This document shows, piece after piece, positions 18,563 through 25,183 of a stretch of DNA of 64,000 nt (positions are counted from its first letter, which is position 1; the number at the start of each line of letters is the position of its first letter). The DNA lies in the NCBI GenBank assembly GCA_030653365.1, contig JAURZL010000008.1, forward strand, positions 1-64,000, in the 5' to 3' direction. Made by a program: the position numbers and the translations under genes. The DNA is from Anaerolineaceae bacterium (lineage in GTDB: Bacteria > Chloroflexota > Anaerolineae > Anaerolineales > Anaerolineaceae). The notes under the pieces were generated by a model. The model searched no databases, was not told where the DNA came from, and worked only from the letters and a program-made list of their open reading frames with translations.

Positions 18563-18894
18563 AGCCTTATCATACCCGTGGGTATATCAAACTTCCGGTG
18601 CATTGCACCTGGATATTATTTAGACGAGTAGGGTGGGCATGCCCTCGGACACGGGGGTTGGTAACCCACCACTTCCCCACCACCTCGGGTTAAAACCCAA
18701 GGCTACCAAATCCAAACCCCCAACCCCCAAACCCCAACCCCCAAACCCCAACCCCCAGCCCCCAGTCCCCGGTCTCCCGTCCCCCGTCAATTTCAGGTTC
18801 ATCGCACTTCTGCCAGATTTTTAATCAGACCAGCTTGCAAAATAGTGTAGTGTCCCCATCCCCAAGTGTAACCCTTCGGGCCACAAGCAACGCA
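18563..18894. repeat. Repeat block between the secreted protein and fic
   Basis: Contains an exact TATCATACCCGTGGGTAT copy (ending 18585), GGTGCATTGCACC (18597-18609) and a truncated copy of the 51-base unit from 9-59 (18683-18716). A C-rich AACCCCC tract (about 18715-18786) and a GTAACCCTTCGGG unit (18868-18894) follow. No gene is visible from 18544 to 19317. Confidence 0.75.
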
Positions 18895-19156
18895 CCTTTG
18901 CCAATTTTTGATTTTTTGTAAACAATGGTTCTTGTACTCGGAACGGGTACGTGTACTCGGAACGGGTATCAACCCAGGTTGTTCAAGCAAATAAACCCTT
19001 TCTGATGGCTTCGAAGGTTCTTCGCCTTCCACGGCGTTACAGGTCCTTCGGATCCGGGTGGACATATGGTCAAGCATTGGAAAGTATAATGAAATCTGCA
19101 AAAAATTCAAGCCAATGCTTTGTAATTCGAACTCACCATGGCAATTCCGATAAAAT

Positions 19157-19290
19157 TTAAATGACGCGGTTATCATCTTAATTTTTCGATTTTTAATACA
19201 TGACAGGATTATCATGTATTAATTTTGGAAGATTTAATACATGACACGGTCTTCATGTATTAACTTTAGTGTTTTTAATACATGATAAAC
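19157..19290. repeat. Tandem array of imperfect palindromes, about 41-base period
   Basis: TTAATACATGA occurs at about 19193, 19234 and 19275, exactly 41 bases apart. The first two copies are followed by a near-complementary TCATGTATTAA, forming AATACATGA...TCATGTATT palindromes. A degenerate copy lies near 19157. The array sits just beyond the stop codon of the fic gene and could be a multi-site protein-binding region or the fic transcript end. Confidence 0.7.
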
Positions 19291-19317
19291 TCTTACAATG
19301 ACAGCTTCAAAAAACCA

Positions 19318-20394
19318 TCACCTTCCTTGTAATAATTCGAAGAGTGGTTTGTTTATGTAATAACTGCTACGCCAGAGTTTTTGTTTCTCCAAAAAGCCCG
19401 CATCGGCTAAGGTATCCAAATATCGTGCTGCTGCTGCTCTTTGAACACCAACATCTCGGATCACAAAATCGATTTTTGTGTAAGGATGTTTGAAAAGAGT
19501 GGTTAACAAATCTAGTGAATACACTCTTGGCAGTTGTGTTTTGATCCTTTCCTGATAATCTACCATCAAATTCTTCAATTTGTGAATAGTCTCGATTGTC
19601 TCCGAAGAAGTATTTTCCAGACCCCGCAACATAAACTTTAGCCAGGTTTCCCAATTGTCATCGATCGGATCTTCTCGAAAATGGGCAAGGTACGTGCTTT
19701 TTTCGCGAACAATGAAACGGCTGAGATAAAGAATTGGAAGATCCAACAAACCGTGCTTTACCAGATAGAGTAAATTTAGAATCCGGCCGGTACGACCGTT
19801 TCCGTCATAAAATGGGTGGATTTTTTCAAATTGGTAATGAATCAATGCCATTTTCACCAATGGATCTAATACCTGATTTGAATCTTCGTTAAAAAAGTCA
19901 ATTAGTCGTTCAAGCAATTCCACGATTTGATCATGATCTTGCGGTGGAGTGTAAATTATTTCTCCGGTGGCTTTGTTAACCACATTGGTGCCCGGTTTGA
20001 TTCGAATGCCTGGTCCTGGTTTACCGATTATCAATGTGGTTTGAATGGTTATCAGATCATCCAGGGTGAGTTGTCCTTGAGATTTAATCCGTTCGAAACC
20101 GTGTTTTAACGCTTCAGAATAGCGACTAACTTCCTTTGCAGCTGCATTATTAAACTGTGGAATGTCCAACTCTTGTTTAAACAATTCATCATGTGAGGTA
20201 ATTATATTTTCTAATGCTGAACTGTCTTTTGCCTCTTGCAATGTAAGAGTGTTCAATAATATTTCCTGATTGGGTAGCAGAGGAGCAACGCCTTTGAGTT
20301 CTGCCAATCGGCGGTGAGCCATGATGAGTTGCTTTACCAATTCATCTGTTTGTGCAACCATATCAGGTGGAAAGGCGTATAAATCAGAAATCAT
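19318..20394 (-). CDS. Fic family protein, class II AMPylator-like
   Basis: A 358-residue protein. The core motif HPFYDGNGRTGR (193-204) matches HPFx(D/E)GNGRxxR, used to transfer AMP or another nucleotide moiety from NTPs to target hydroxyl groups. An N-terminal helix carries SSALEN (58-63), matching the inhibitory (S/T)xxxE(G/N) motif, so it is self-inhibited like class II Fic proteins and needs no separate antitoxin. A C-terminal winged-helix segment (about 290-350) resembles DNA-binding domains of this group. It is a single gene on the reverse strand followed by a palindromic array. Its target is unknown. Confidence 0.9.
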   Translation of the reverse strand: MISDLYAFPPDMVAQTDELVKQLIMAHRRLAELKGVAPLLPNQEILLNTLTLQEAKDSSALENIITSHDELFKQELDIPQFNNAAAKEVSRYSEALKHGFERIKSQGQLTLDDLITIQTTLIIGKPGPGIRIKPGTNVVNKATGEIIYTPPQDHDQIVELLERLIDFFNEDSNQVLDPLVKMALIHYQFEKIHPFYDGNGRTGRILNLLYLVKHGLLDLPILYLSRFIVREKSTYLAHFREDPIDDNWETWLKFMLRGLENTSSETIETIHKLKNLMVDYQERIKTQLPRVYSLDLLTTLFKHPYTKIDFVIRDVGVQRAAAARYLDTLADAGFLEKQKLWRSSYYINKPLFELLQGR

Positions 20395-20705
20395 AGGTGT
20401 TCCTTACCCGGATTATACGTTCAATGCTAAGAAAAAAATCAAATCTTGAATTCTTAATCAAGTCGGTGATCCAGCTCGGATTTGATCGTTCCATGAGAAC
20501 TCCTTTTATTAAAGGCTATCACAAACCTGATAGGTCTAAGGAAAAATAAAATGTTTTTCCAAAGGCTGATTGGGTTATTTTGAAAAACCTAATGTGAATT
20601 ATACAACGGAAGGTAAGAGAAAAAGTTTCTTAAGATGTGAAAAATTATTATAATAACAATGTCAACGAACAAACATGATGCAACGCACTTCTGCCGATTT
20701 TCCTG

Positions 20706-20733
20706 AACCTGCTTGAGCAGGTTTGGTTTTTTA
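20706..20733 (+). terminator. Orphan intrinsic terminator
   Basis: AACCTGCT-tg-AGCAGGTT forms an eight-base stem with a two-base loop, followed by TGG and six T residues on the forward strand. No forward gene lies upstream, since fic runs the other way. A TATAAT at 20650-20655 lies 50 bases upstream, leaving room for a very short transcript. A second palindrome CTATGGTTTTAACCATAG follows at 20738-20755. Confidence 0.6.
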
Positions 20734-20737
20734 TAGC

Positions 20738-21020
20738 CTATGGTTTTAACCATAGGTGGACTTCCCCAAGTGTAACCCTTCGGGCCACAAGCAGCGCACT
20801 ATCCAACTGGCATTCCGAGTTTTTGAATTTTCCTTTGAGCTTTCAGCATTGAGCATTGAGCTAATGAATATGCCAAAAACCTGCCAATTTACCCATTTTC
20901 CCCTTAAAACCTGCACATATATACAGGTAGACAGGGTTAAAAAAACTCATTATCATAGAATATAATTTCTAACACCTAACACCTAACACCTAACACCTAA
21001 CACCTAACACCTAACACCTA
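20738..21020. repeat. Intergenic repeats upstream of the GNxNAYKHGFY gene
   Basis: Contains CTATGGTTTTAACCATAG (20738-20755) and a GTAACCCTTCGGG unit (20772-20798). About seven tandem copies of AACACCT lie at about 20971-21020, directly before the ribosome-binding site of the next gene. No gene is seen between fic and 21044. Confidence 0.7.
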
Positions 21021-21043
21021 GCAGCTAACCCCAGGAGAAAAAA

Positions 21044-21517
21044 ATGGACGAAGAATTCGAAAACGAAAATACAGATCTATCCACTGACGAAAAGAAGAAC
21101 AAACGCGGTGCCCCATACGGCAACCAGAATGCCTACAAACATGGTTTTTATGCCCGCCATTTTACCCCGCAGGAAGTGACGGATTTTGAGGAGGTGGAGC
21201 CGCTGGATGTGCTCAATGAGATCGAGCTGGTTCGGGTGTTGATGCGCCGTGTGGTCGAGAGTTTGCAATCAGCCACCACGCATGCCGAGAACCTCGACAC
21301 CCTGCGTGCCATCTGCCTGGGTAACTTCACCCTTTCGCGTCTGATTCGCACCCAATTTCTCAAGCCCAAAGATCCAATGGATAACCTGCGTGGGCTACTC
21401 TGCGAAATGCTTCAAGATATGGATGAAGCGAAGGCCCAGGACGATCAGGAGGAACGTGAGAGGCAGAACGCGAATGGAGACTTCAAATTCGATATGGTTC
21501 CGCCACTCCAGCCATGA
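21044..21517 (+). CDS. Small protein with GNxNAYKHGFY motif
   Basis: A 157-residue protein with AGGAG before the ATG. An acidic N-terminus is followed by RGAPYGNQNAYKHGFYAR (about 21-38), a short motif common in small Chloroflexota proteins and in some phage terminase-small-subunit-like proteins. The middle is helical and the C-terminus acidic. No phage genes lie nearby, so a terminase role is not supported. It probably binds nucleic acid, but that is an inference. It has no operon partner. Confidence 0.6.
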   Translation: MDEEFENENTDLSTDEKKNKRGAPYGNQNAYKHGFYARHFTPQEVTDFEEVEPLDVLNEIELVRVLMRRVVESLQSATTHAENLDTLRAICLGNFTLSRLIRTQFLKPKDPMDNLRGLLCEMLQDMDEAKAQDDQEERERQNANGDFKFDMVPPLQP

Positions 21518-21800
21518 ATCGAATTGTTTCTATTTGTTTCCGAGAAACAAATCGACTTGTTCGATGCGTTTCGATGTGCCCAATGAAATGGAGGGTAATG
21601 GAAACAAATCCGAGCCATGCTCAAAGCTTCCGAAGGATCTGCGAAGTCCTCGGAACGGGGAGACGAAGTGTAAGACTAAAGCTCAACTCTCAACTTTCAA
21701 CTTTTCCGTAGGACCTGCAACGGAGTGGAAGGCTAACAGCCTTTTGCCTTTCAACTGTCGACTTTCAACTGTAGACTGTACACAAAAGGAGATTAATGAA
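21518..21800. other. Non-coding spacer with degenerate CAACTTTCAACT words
   Basis: I see no gene. The stretch contains repeated CAACTCTCAACTTTCAACT-like words (about 21680-21780). A reverse-complement relative (CGAAAGTTGAGAGT) appears near 40875, so it is another dispersed intergenic repeat. A short forward frame reading through here is not protein-like. Confidence 0.5.
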
Positions 21801-22067
21801 TTATGGCTTTTTCAAAGCTTCATCATGCCTGGCGACCACGCGCAACAACAGTGTATCATCCGGCAAACGTTCGTAGGTCAGGCGGTAATTGATATCGACG
21901 CGGGCTTCAAAGATGCCTTTGGTACCCTGGATTGGTTTTGTTTGCAGGGAGGGATGGCGTGGGTTGTCGGCCAGGAGGGTGATCTGGCGGTCAATTTTCT
22001 TGCGAATGGCGGCTGGCAGGTTGCGGTACAGGGAAATGAAGCGCTCAGTTAGCAGGATCTTCGGCAT
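21801..22067 (-). CDS. RelE/ParE-type toxin of a toxin-antitoxin pair
   Basis: An 88-residue protein. The ATG at 22067 is preferred because GGGGG lies five bases upstream; in-frame ATGs at 22070, 22082 and 22088 exist. The pattern PAAIRKKIDRQITLL followed by FEARVDINYRLTYE fits the RelE/ParE fold, whose members are mRNA interferases or gyrase inhibitors. The C-terminus (LLRVVARHDEALK) has the basic/His residues common in this group. The start lies inside the antitoxin gene, as is usual in type II pairs, so the two are translationally coupled. Confidence 0.8.
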   Translation of the reverse strand: MPKILLTERFISLYRNLPAAIRKKIDRQITLLADNPRHPSLQTKPIQGTKGIFEARVDINYRLTYERLPDDTLLLRVVARHDEALKKP

Positions 22068-22371
22068 CATATCCCCCAGCATCTTCATTCAAAAAGCGGA
22101 CAGCATCCTTGCTGGAACCAAACGGGTGGAGTTTATTCTTTTCGATGTCCTGCTGTGCTTCGCGCTCCAACCGCTGCCAGCGCTCTCCCCAGAACCAGGC
22201 TTGATCCGGAGGAATCATTTGCACTCGTTCGACGACCACACGGCCGTTCTCATCGATCAGAAACACCAATTCGTCGCCTTCTTCTGCTCCCAGCAGGTCA
22301 CGGATTTCGCCGGGGACGGTCACTTGCCCTTTGACCCTTAATCGTGATCGATAAAATGTTTTTTCACTCAT
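22045..22371 (-). CDS. SpoVT/AbrB-type antitoxin
   Basis: A 108-residue protein starting at the ATG at 22371 (GGAG six bases upstream). A longer in-frame extension to 22485 would run through the promoter and operator and is rejected. The N-terminus RLRVKGQVTVPGEIRDLLG is a classic AbrB swapped-hairpin DNA-binding domain. The C-terminal part (about 55-108) is probably the toxin-neutralising tail. A perfect inverted repeat directly upstream is the likely autoregulatory operator. It is the first gene of the pair with the RelE/ParE toxin. Confidence 0.88.
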   Translation of the reverse strand: MSEKTFYRSRLRVKGQVTVPGEIRDLLGAEEGDELVFLIDENGRVVVERVQMIPPDQAWFWGERWQRLEREAQQDIEKNKLHPFGSSKDAVRFLNEDAGGYDAEDPAN

Positions 22372-22385
22372 TTCAAACTCCAAAA

Positions 22386-22416
22386 GTAAGAAAATCAAAC
22401 TGTATGATTTTCTTAC
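22386..22416 (-). promoter_or_regulatory. Operator palindrome of the toxin-antitoxin pair
   Basis: GTAAGAAAATCA - 7 bases - TGATTTTCTTAC is a perfect 12-base inverted repeat. It lies between the -10 box and the antitoxin start, covering the expected transcription start. This position suits autorepression by the AbrB-type antitoxin. Confidence 0.85.
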
Positions 22417-22417
22417 C

Positions 22418-22446
22418 ATTATACACGGGAGTGGTATGGGGGACAA
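22418..22446 (-). promoter_or_regulatory. Promoter of the toxin-antitoxin pair
   Basis: On the reverse strand TTGTCC (22446-22441), a 17-base spacer and a perfect TATAAT (22423-22418) form a sigma-70-type promoter. The operator palindrome begins two bases downstream of the -10 box. Confidence 0.8.
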
Positions 22447-22478
22447 TAGTGTATTCGCTGATAAGTAAAAATTAGTCC

Positions 22479-22507
22479 TTGACAAACAAGAACATAAATT
22501 CTATAAT
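22479..22507 (+). promoter_or_regulatory. Consensus sigma-70 promoter upstream of ssb
   Basis: TTGACA (22479-22484), exactly 17 bases, then TATAAT (22502-22507): both boxes match consensus. Expected start is about 22514, giving a leader of roughly 240 bases before ssb. The leader contains C-rich CCCTAA-like repeats and a dispersed repeat at 22688-22719. It is divergent from the toxin-antitoxin promoter 33 bases away. Confidence 0.85.
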
Positions 22508-22687
22508 CAATCAGGAGTTAGAGATCAGGTTTTAGGTGTTAGCTAAACCCTAACCCCCAATCCCTAACCCCTGTACCTTGCACCCTGCAATCCTCTTGCA
22601 TTAACTGAATTTAGTATAGAATTATTAACATAGGAATTCGTTCCTACCAATCATATCAAACCCGAGGTTTCGAGGGTACCAATAACC

Positions 22688-22719
22688 AGCCACGAGCTAT
22701 ATCATGCCCTATGGGCACC
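22688..22719. repeat. Dispersed repeat, copy in ssb leader
   Basis: The reverse strand matches 50959-50990 at about 26 of 32 bases, including exact GGGCATGATATAGCT. It lies in the ssb 5' leader and belongs to the wider TATCATrCCC..GGGTAT family. Confidence 0.6.
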
Positions 22720-22756
22720 AGCTACGAGCTAAATTAGACCAATGGAGGATTTAATC

Positions 22757-23170
22757 ATGTATCAAAAAGTAACAATCGTAGGAAATTTGGGCAAAGATCC
22801 TGAAATGCGCTTCACGCCATCCGGGCAGCCGGTGACCTCATTTCCTGTTGCTACCAATCGTTCGTATACCGGATCGGATGGCCAGCGTGTTAAGGAAACC
22901 GTGTGGTTTCGCGTTTCCGCCTGGGGCAAACAGGCCGAAAACTGCAACAATTTCCTGCACAAAGGCAGCAAGGTGTTAATCGAAGGACGTCTGATGGCTG
23001 ATCCTGCTTCAGGAGGTCCACGAACCTTCAATCGTCAGGATGGGACCACAGGTGCCAGCTTTGAGCTGACCGCTACCACCGTCCAATTCCTGGACAGCCG
23101 CGCGGAGAGTGAGCAGGCTGGCGGTGGCGATGAGGTGGGTACCCTCAGCGACGATGAGATTCCATTCTAA
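22757..23170 (+). CDS. ssb: Single-stranded DNA-binding protein
   Basis: A 137-residue SSB. GGAGG eight bases upstream selects the ATG at 22757 over one five codons earlier. The OB-fold N-terminus MYQKVTIVGNLGKDPEMRF and the segment ETVWFRVSAWGKQAE are typical. The C-terminus ends in DDEIPF, the acidic tip that recruits other DNA-metabolism proteins. It heads a run of closely spaced or overlapping genes (DUF3467, translin, Cas4-like), which suggests it acts with them on single-stranded DNA. It is driven by a consensus promoter about 240 bases upstream. Confidence 0.95.
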   Translation: MYQKVTIVGNLGKDPEMRFTPSGQPVTSFPVATNRSYTGSDGQRVKETVWFRVSAWGKQAENCNNFLHKGSKVLIEGRLMADPASGGPRTFNRQDGTTGASFELTATTVQFLDSRAESEQAGGGDEVGTLSDDEIPF

Positions 23171-23182
23171 AGATCGAATCCC

Positions 23183-23626
23183 ATGAATCAACCCAAACAG
23201 GCAAAACCCGGCATGCCACCCCTGCGCATGCCGGAAAATTTGCAAACCAAATACAGTAATATGGCGCGTATCTCGCATACGCCTTCTGAAATCGTGCTGG
23301 ATTTTGCCCAGATGCTGCCGGGTGTTCATCCGGAAGTGGTCTCCCGCGTTTTGATGTCACCGGTGGCTGCCAAGTTATTCGTCCAGGCACTCAACGAGAA
23401 TGTCGCCCGCTACGAGGCGATGTTTGGCCCGATCAAGCTGCCGGTCGGCTCGAGCGACCTGGCGACCACACTCTTCCGCAATGTCCAACCACCCACACCG
23501 GGCGAGCCACCCCATTTGGAAGAACCTCCAAAGGACGATCCACCTGCTTCGGACGAGCCTTCGCAAGAAGACAAACCACCGCCGGAGGACAAACCGGATA
23601 CACCTCCTTCGGAAGGTGGGGAATGA
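23183..23626 (+). CDS. DUF3467 family protein
   Basis: A 147-residue protein. The conserved core YSNMARISHTPSEIVLDFA (about 30-48), then VSRVLMSPVAAKLFVQAL and a YEAMFGPI segment, match the DUF3467 pattern of small helical or beta proteins of unknown function. The C-terminal 45 residues are low complexity, rich in P, E and D, and probably disordered. It follows ssb by 12 bases and overlaps the translin gene by four bases (ATGA), so it is part of the same operon. Confidence 0.85.
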   Translation: MNQPKQAKPGMPPLRMPENLQTKYSNMARISHTPSEIVLDFAQMLPGVHPEVVSRVLMSPVAAKLFVQALNENVARYEAMFGPIKLPVGSSDLATTLFRNVQPPTPGEPPHLEEPPKDDPPASDEPSQEDKPPPEDKPDTPPSEGGE

Positions 23627-24306
23627 TGGATCGATTTACGCAGTTATCCGAGACGGTGCACAGTGCCTTTGAGGTGCGCAATCAGGCACGTGACAAAGCG
23701 CTGATGCAGACTCGCAAGGTGATCCAGCACGCAGCGCATGCTATCCGGGCGATTCATCGCCTGGAGCTGGACGTGGCGGATGGATTCCTCAACGATGCCC
23801 GCCAGCTGGTGGAGCAGTTGCGGAATGATTTGGGCGAACACCCCGATTTGTTCTACGCCGGCTACACCCAGGACGCGCTCAAGGAGTACGTCGAGGCGCA
23901 TGTCACCTGTGCGTTGATCCGCGGGCAGGAATTACCGCTGCCGGAGGAGCTTGACGTTGCTCCGAATGTGTACCTGAACGGACTGGCAGAGGTGGTTGGC
24001 GAGCTACGACGGCGCTGTCTGGACGTGATGCGCCAGGGTTATTCCGAGGAGGTTGAGCGAATGCTGAACCTGATGGACGAAATCTATGCGCTCTTGATCA
24101 CGATCGACTATCCGGATGCGCTCACCAATGGCTTGCGCCGCCAGACGGATCTGGCACGCGGAATTGTGGAACGCACCCGCGGGGATGTGACCATCAGCCT
24201 GCGTGAGCAGCGTCTGTCGCAATCGATGAAGGAGCTGGCAATTCTGCTGAAAACGGAGGGTTTGAATGACGATCTTACCCCACCGGATATTGAGGAAGAG
24301 GATTGA
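23623..24306 (+). CDS. Translin family protein
   Basis: A protein of 227 residues, all helical, close to the usual translin length. The stretch IDYPDALTNGLRRQTDLA (about 164-181), then R-G-(I/V) and TRGDVT, is the family's most conserved block. Translins form octameric barrels that bind single-stranded RNA or DNA; relatives (TRAX and some archaeal or bacterial forms) cut RNA. I cannot tell whether catalytic acidic residues are complete. It overlaps the DUF3467 gene by ATGA and the Cas4-like N-terminal gene by TTGA, so translation is coupled. Confidence 0.88.
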   Translation: MMDRFTQLSETVHSAFEVRNQARDKALMQTRKVIQHAAHAIRAIHRLELDVADGFLNDARQLVEQLRNDLGEHPDLFYAGYTQDALKEYVEAHVTCALIRGQELPLPEELDVAPNVYLNGLAEVVGELRRRCLDVMRQGYSEEVERMLNLMDEIYALLITIDYPDALTNGLRRQTDLARGIVERTRGDVTISLREQRLSQSMKELAILLKTEGLNDDLTPPDIEEED

Positions 24307-24548
24307 GAAAACGCACCATACGTGCGTCTGAGATCGGTACCTATCTTTATTGCAAACGCGCCTGGTGGTATCAATCACAAGGCGTTGAGTCCGAGAACCA
24401 GCAGGAGATGGCCGGCGGTTCTGCTTATCACCAGACACATGGCAGGTTTGTGCTGCAGGGAATACTGATGCGGCTGCTTGCCTGGGTTGTGCTGGGGGTC
24501 GCGCTGGTATTGCTGGCGGTCTGGCTGACCCAGCGGCTCTTGGGTTAA
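24303..24548 (+). CDS. Cas4-like protein, N-terminal part with membrane helix
   Basis: An 81-residue frame beginning with TTG inside the translin stop (GAGG just upstream). ASEIGTYLYCKRAWWY (Cys17) is the N-terminal iron-sulfur cysteine motif of Cas4/RecB-like nucleases, and GSAYHQTHGR resembles the next conserved G..H motif. A membrane helix (about 52-79) ends the frame. The next gene, in the same frame and only one stop codon plus one codon away, opens with another membrane helix and then carries the nuclease motifs. The two may be one interrupted gene or two subunits. Confidence 0.7.
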   Translation: MRKRTIRASEIGTYLYCKRAWWYQSQGVESENQQEMAGGSAYHQTHGRFVLQGILMRLLAWVVLGVALVLLAVWLTQRLLG

Positions 24549-24551
24549 GCG

Positions 24552-25061
24552 GTGGAAATCGTTGCTCTTCTCCTGCTGGTGGTGGCGCTGGTATTGTTCT
24601 GGCGCAGCCGTCAGGTGCGTCAACAATCGGGATTGCCACCCGGACGGATCATCTATTCCGACCCGAAGCTGTATGGCAAGGCCGAGAAACCCTTTTATGA
24701 TGTCGACACCCAACTGACTGGCAAACCGGATTATCTGGTCAGCCAGGGCATGACGCTGATTCCGGTCGAGGTCAAGAGCCAGTACGCGCCAGCCGAGCCG
24801 TATGCCAGCCATGTTTACCAGCTGCTGGCGTATTGTTACCTGGTGGAACACGCTACCGGTCAACGTCCTCCGCATGGCATTTTACAGTACCGCAACCGCA
24901 CCTTCGCGATTGATTACGGCGATGAACAACAGAAAGCCCTGCTGGTGCTGCTCGAGGAGATGCGCGTGGATGAACGTGCGCGCAGCTGTCCACGCTCGCA
25001 TGAAGAGCCGCTGCGTTGTGCGCGTTGCGGGTTCGCGCATACCTGTGATCAAAAGCTTTAA
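24552..25061 (+). CDS. Cas4-like PD-(D/E)xK nuclease, C-terminal part
   Basis: A 169-residue frame with a GTG start and a weak ribosome-binding site. A membrane helix at 2-18 is followed by GKPDYLV (Asp60), PVEVKS (Glu73, Lys75) and a HVYQLLAYCYL segment (Gln90, Tyr94). These match the Cas4/RecB-type nuclease core. CARCGFAHTC (156-165) gives the C-terminal cysteine cluster expected for a 4Fe-4S site, with the remaining cysteine supplied by the upstream frame. No cas genes or CRISPR array are near. It lies in an operon with ssb and translin, so single-stranded DNA processing at the membrane is likely. Confidence 0.8.
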   Translation: MEIVALLLLVVALVLFWRSRQVRQQSGLPPGRIIYSDPKLYGKAEKPFYDVDTQLTGKPDYLVSQGMTLIPVEVKSQYAPAEPYASHVYQLLAYCYLVEHATGQRPPHGILQYRNRTFAIDYGDEQQKALLVLLEEMRVDERARSCPRSHEEPLRCARCGFAHTCDQKL

Positions 25062-25183
25062 CGGGATGGTGTAGAACCCGCCTGGTTGACCTCCGGTCAT
25101 CTTTCCGGTAAAACCAGTAGGGGAGCAACGGTACCAGGCTAGGGCTGCGCAGTTGCTGAGATTTTTTGATCGGGATGGGAAAT

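Noticed and set aside
20971-21020. AACACCT tandem repeat as a CRISPR array
   Set aside because: The unit is seven bases with no spacers; it is a simple tandem repeat.
21044-21517. Prophage terminase small subunit
   Set aside because: Only a short shared motif; no large terminase, portal, capsid or integrase genes are nearby.
21390-22052. A 220-residue forward frame
   Set aside because: It runs antisense through the toxin gene and through a non-coding repeat spacer; composition is not protein-like.
22045-22485. Longer 146-residue start for the AbrB-type antitoxin
   Set aside because: The extension would translate the promoter and operator; the ATG at 22371 has a proper ribosome-binding site.
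24303-25061. CRISPR-Cas locus suggested by Cas4-like motifs
   Set aside because: No repeat-spacer array and no cas1, cas2 or effector genes are present in the window; Cas4-like nucleases also occur outside CRISPR loci.
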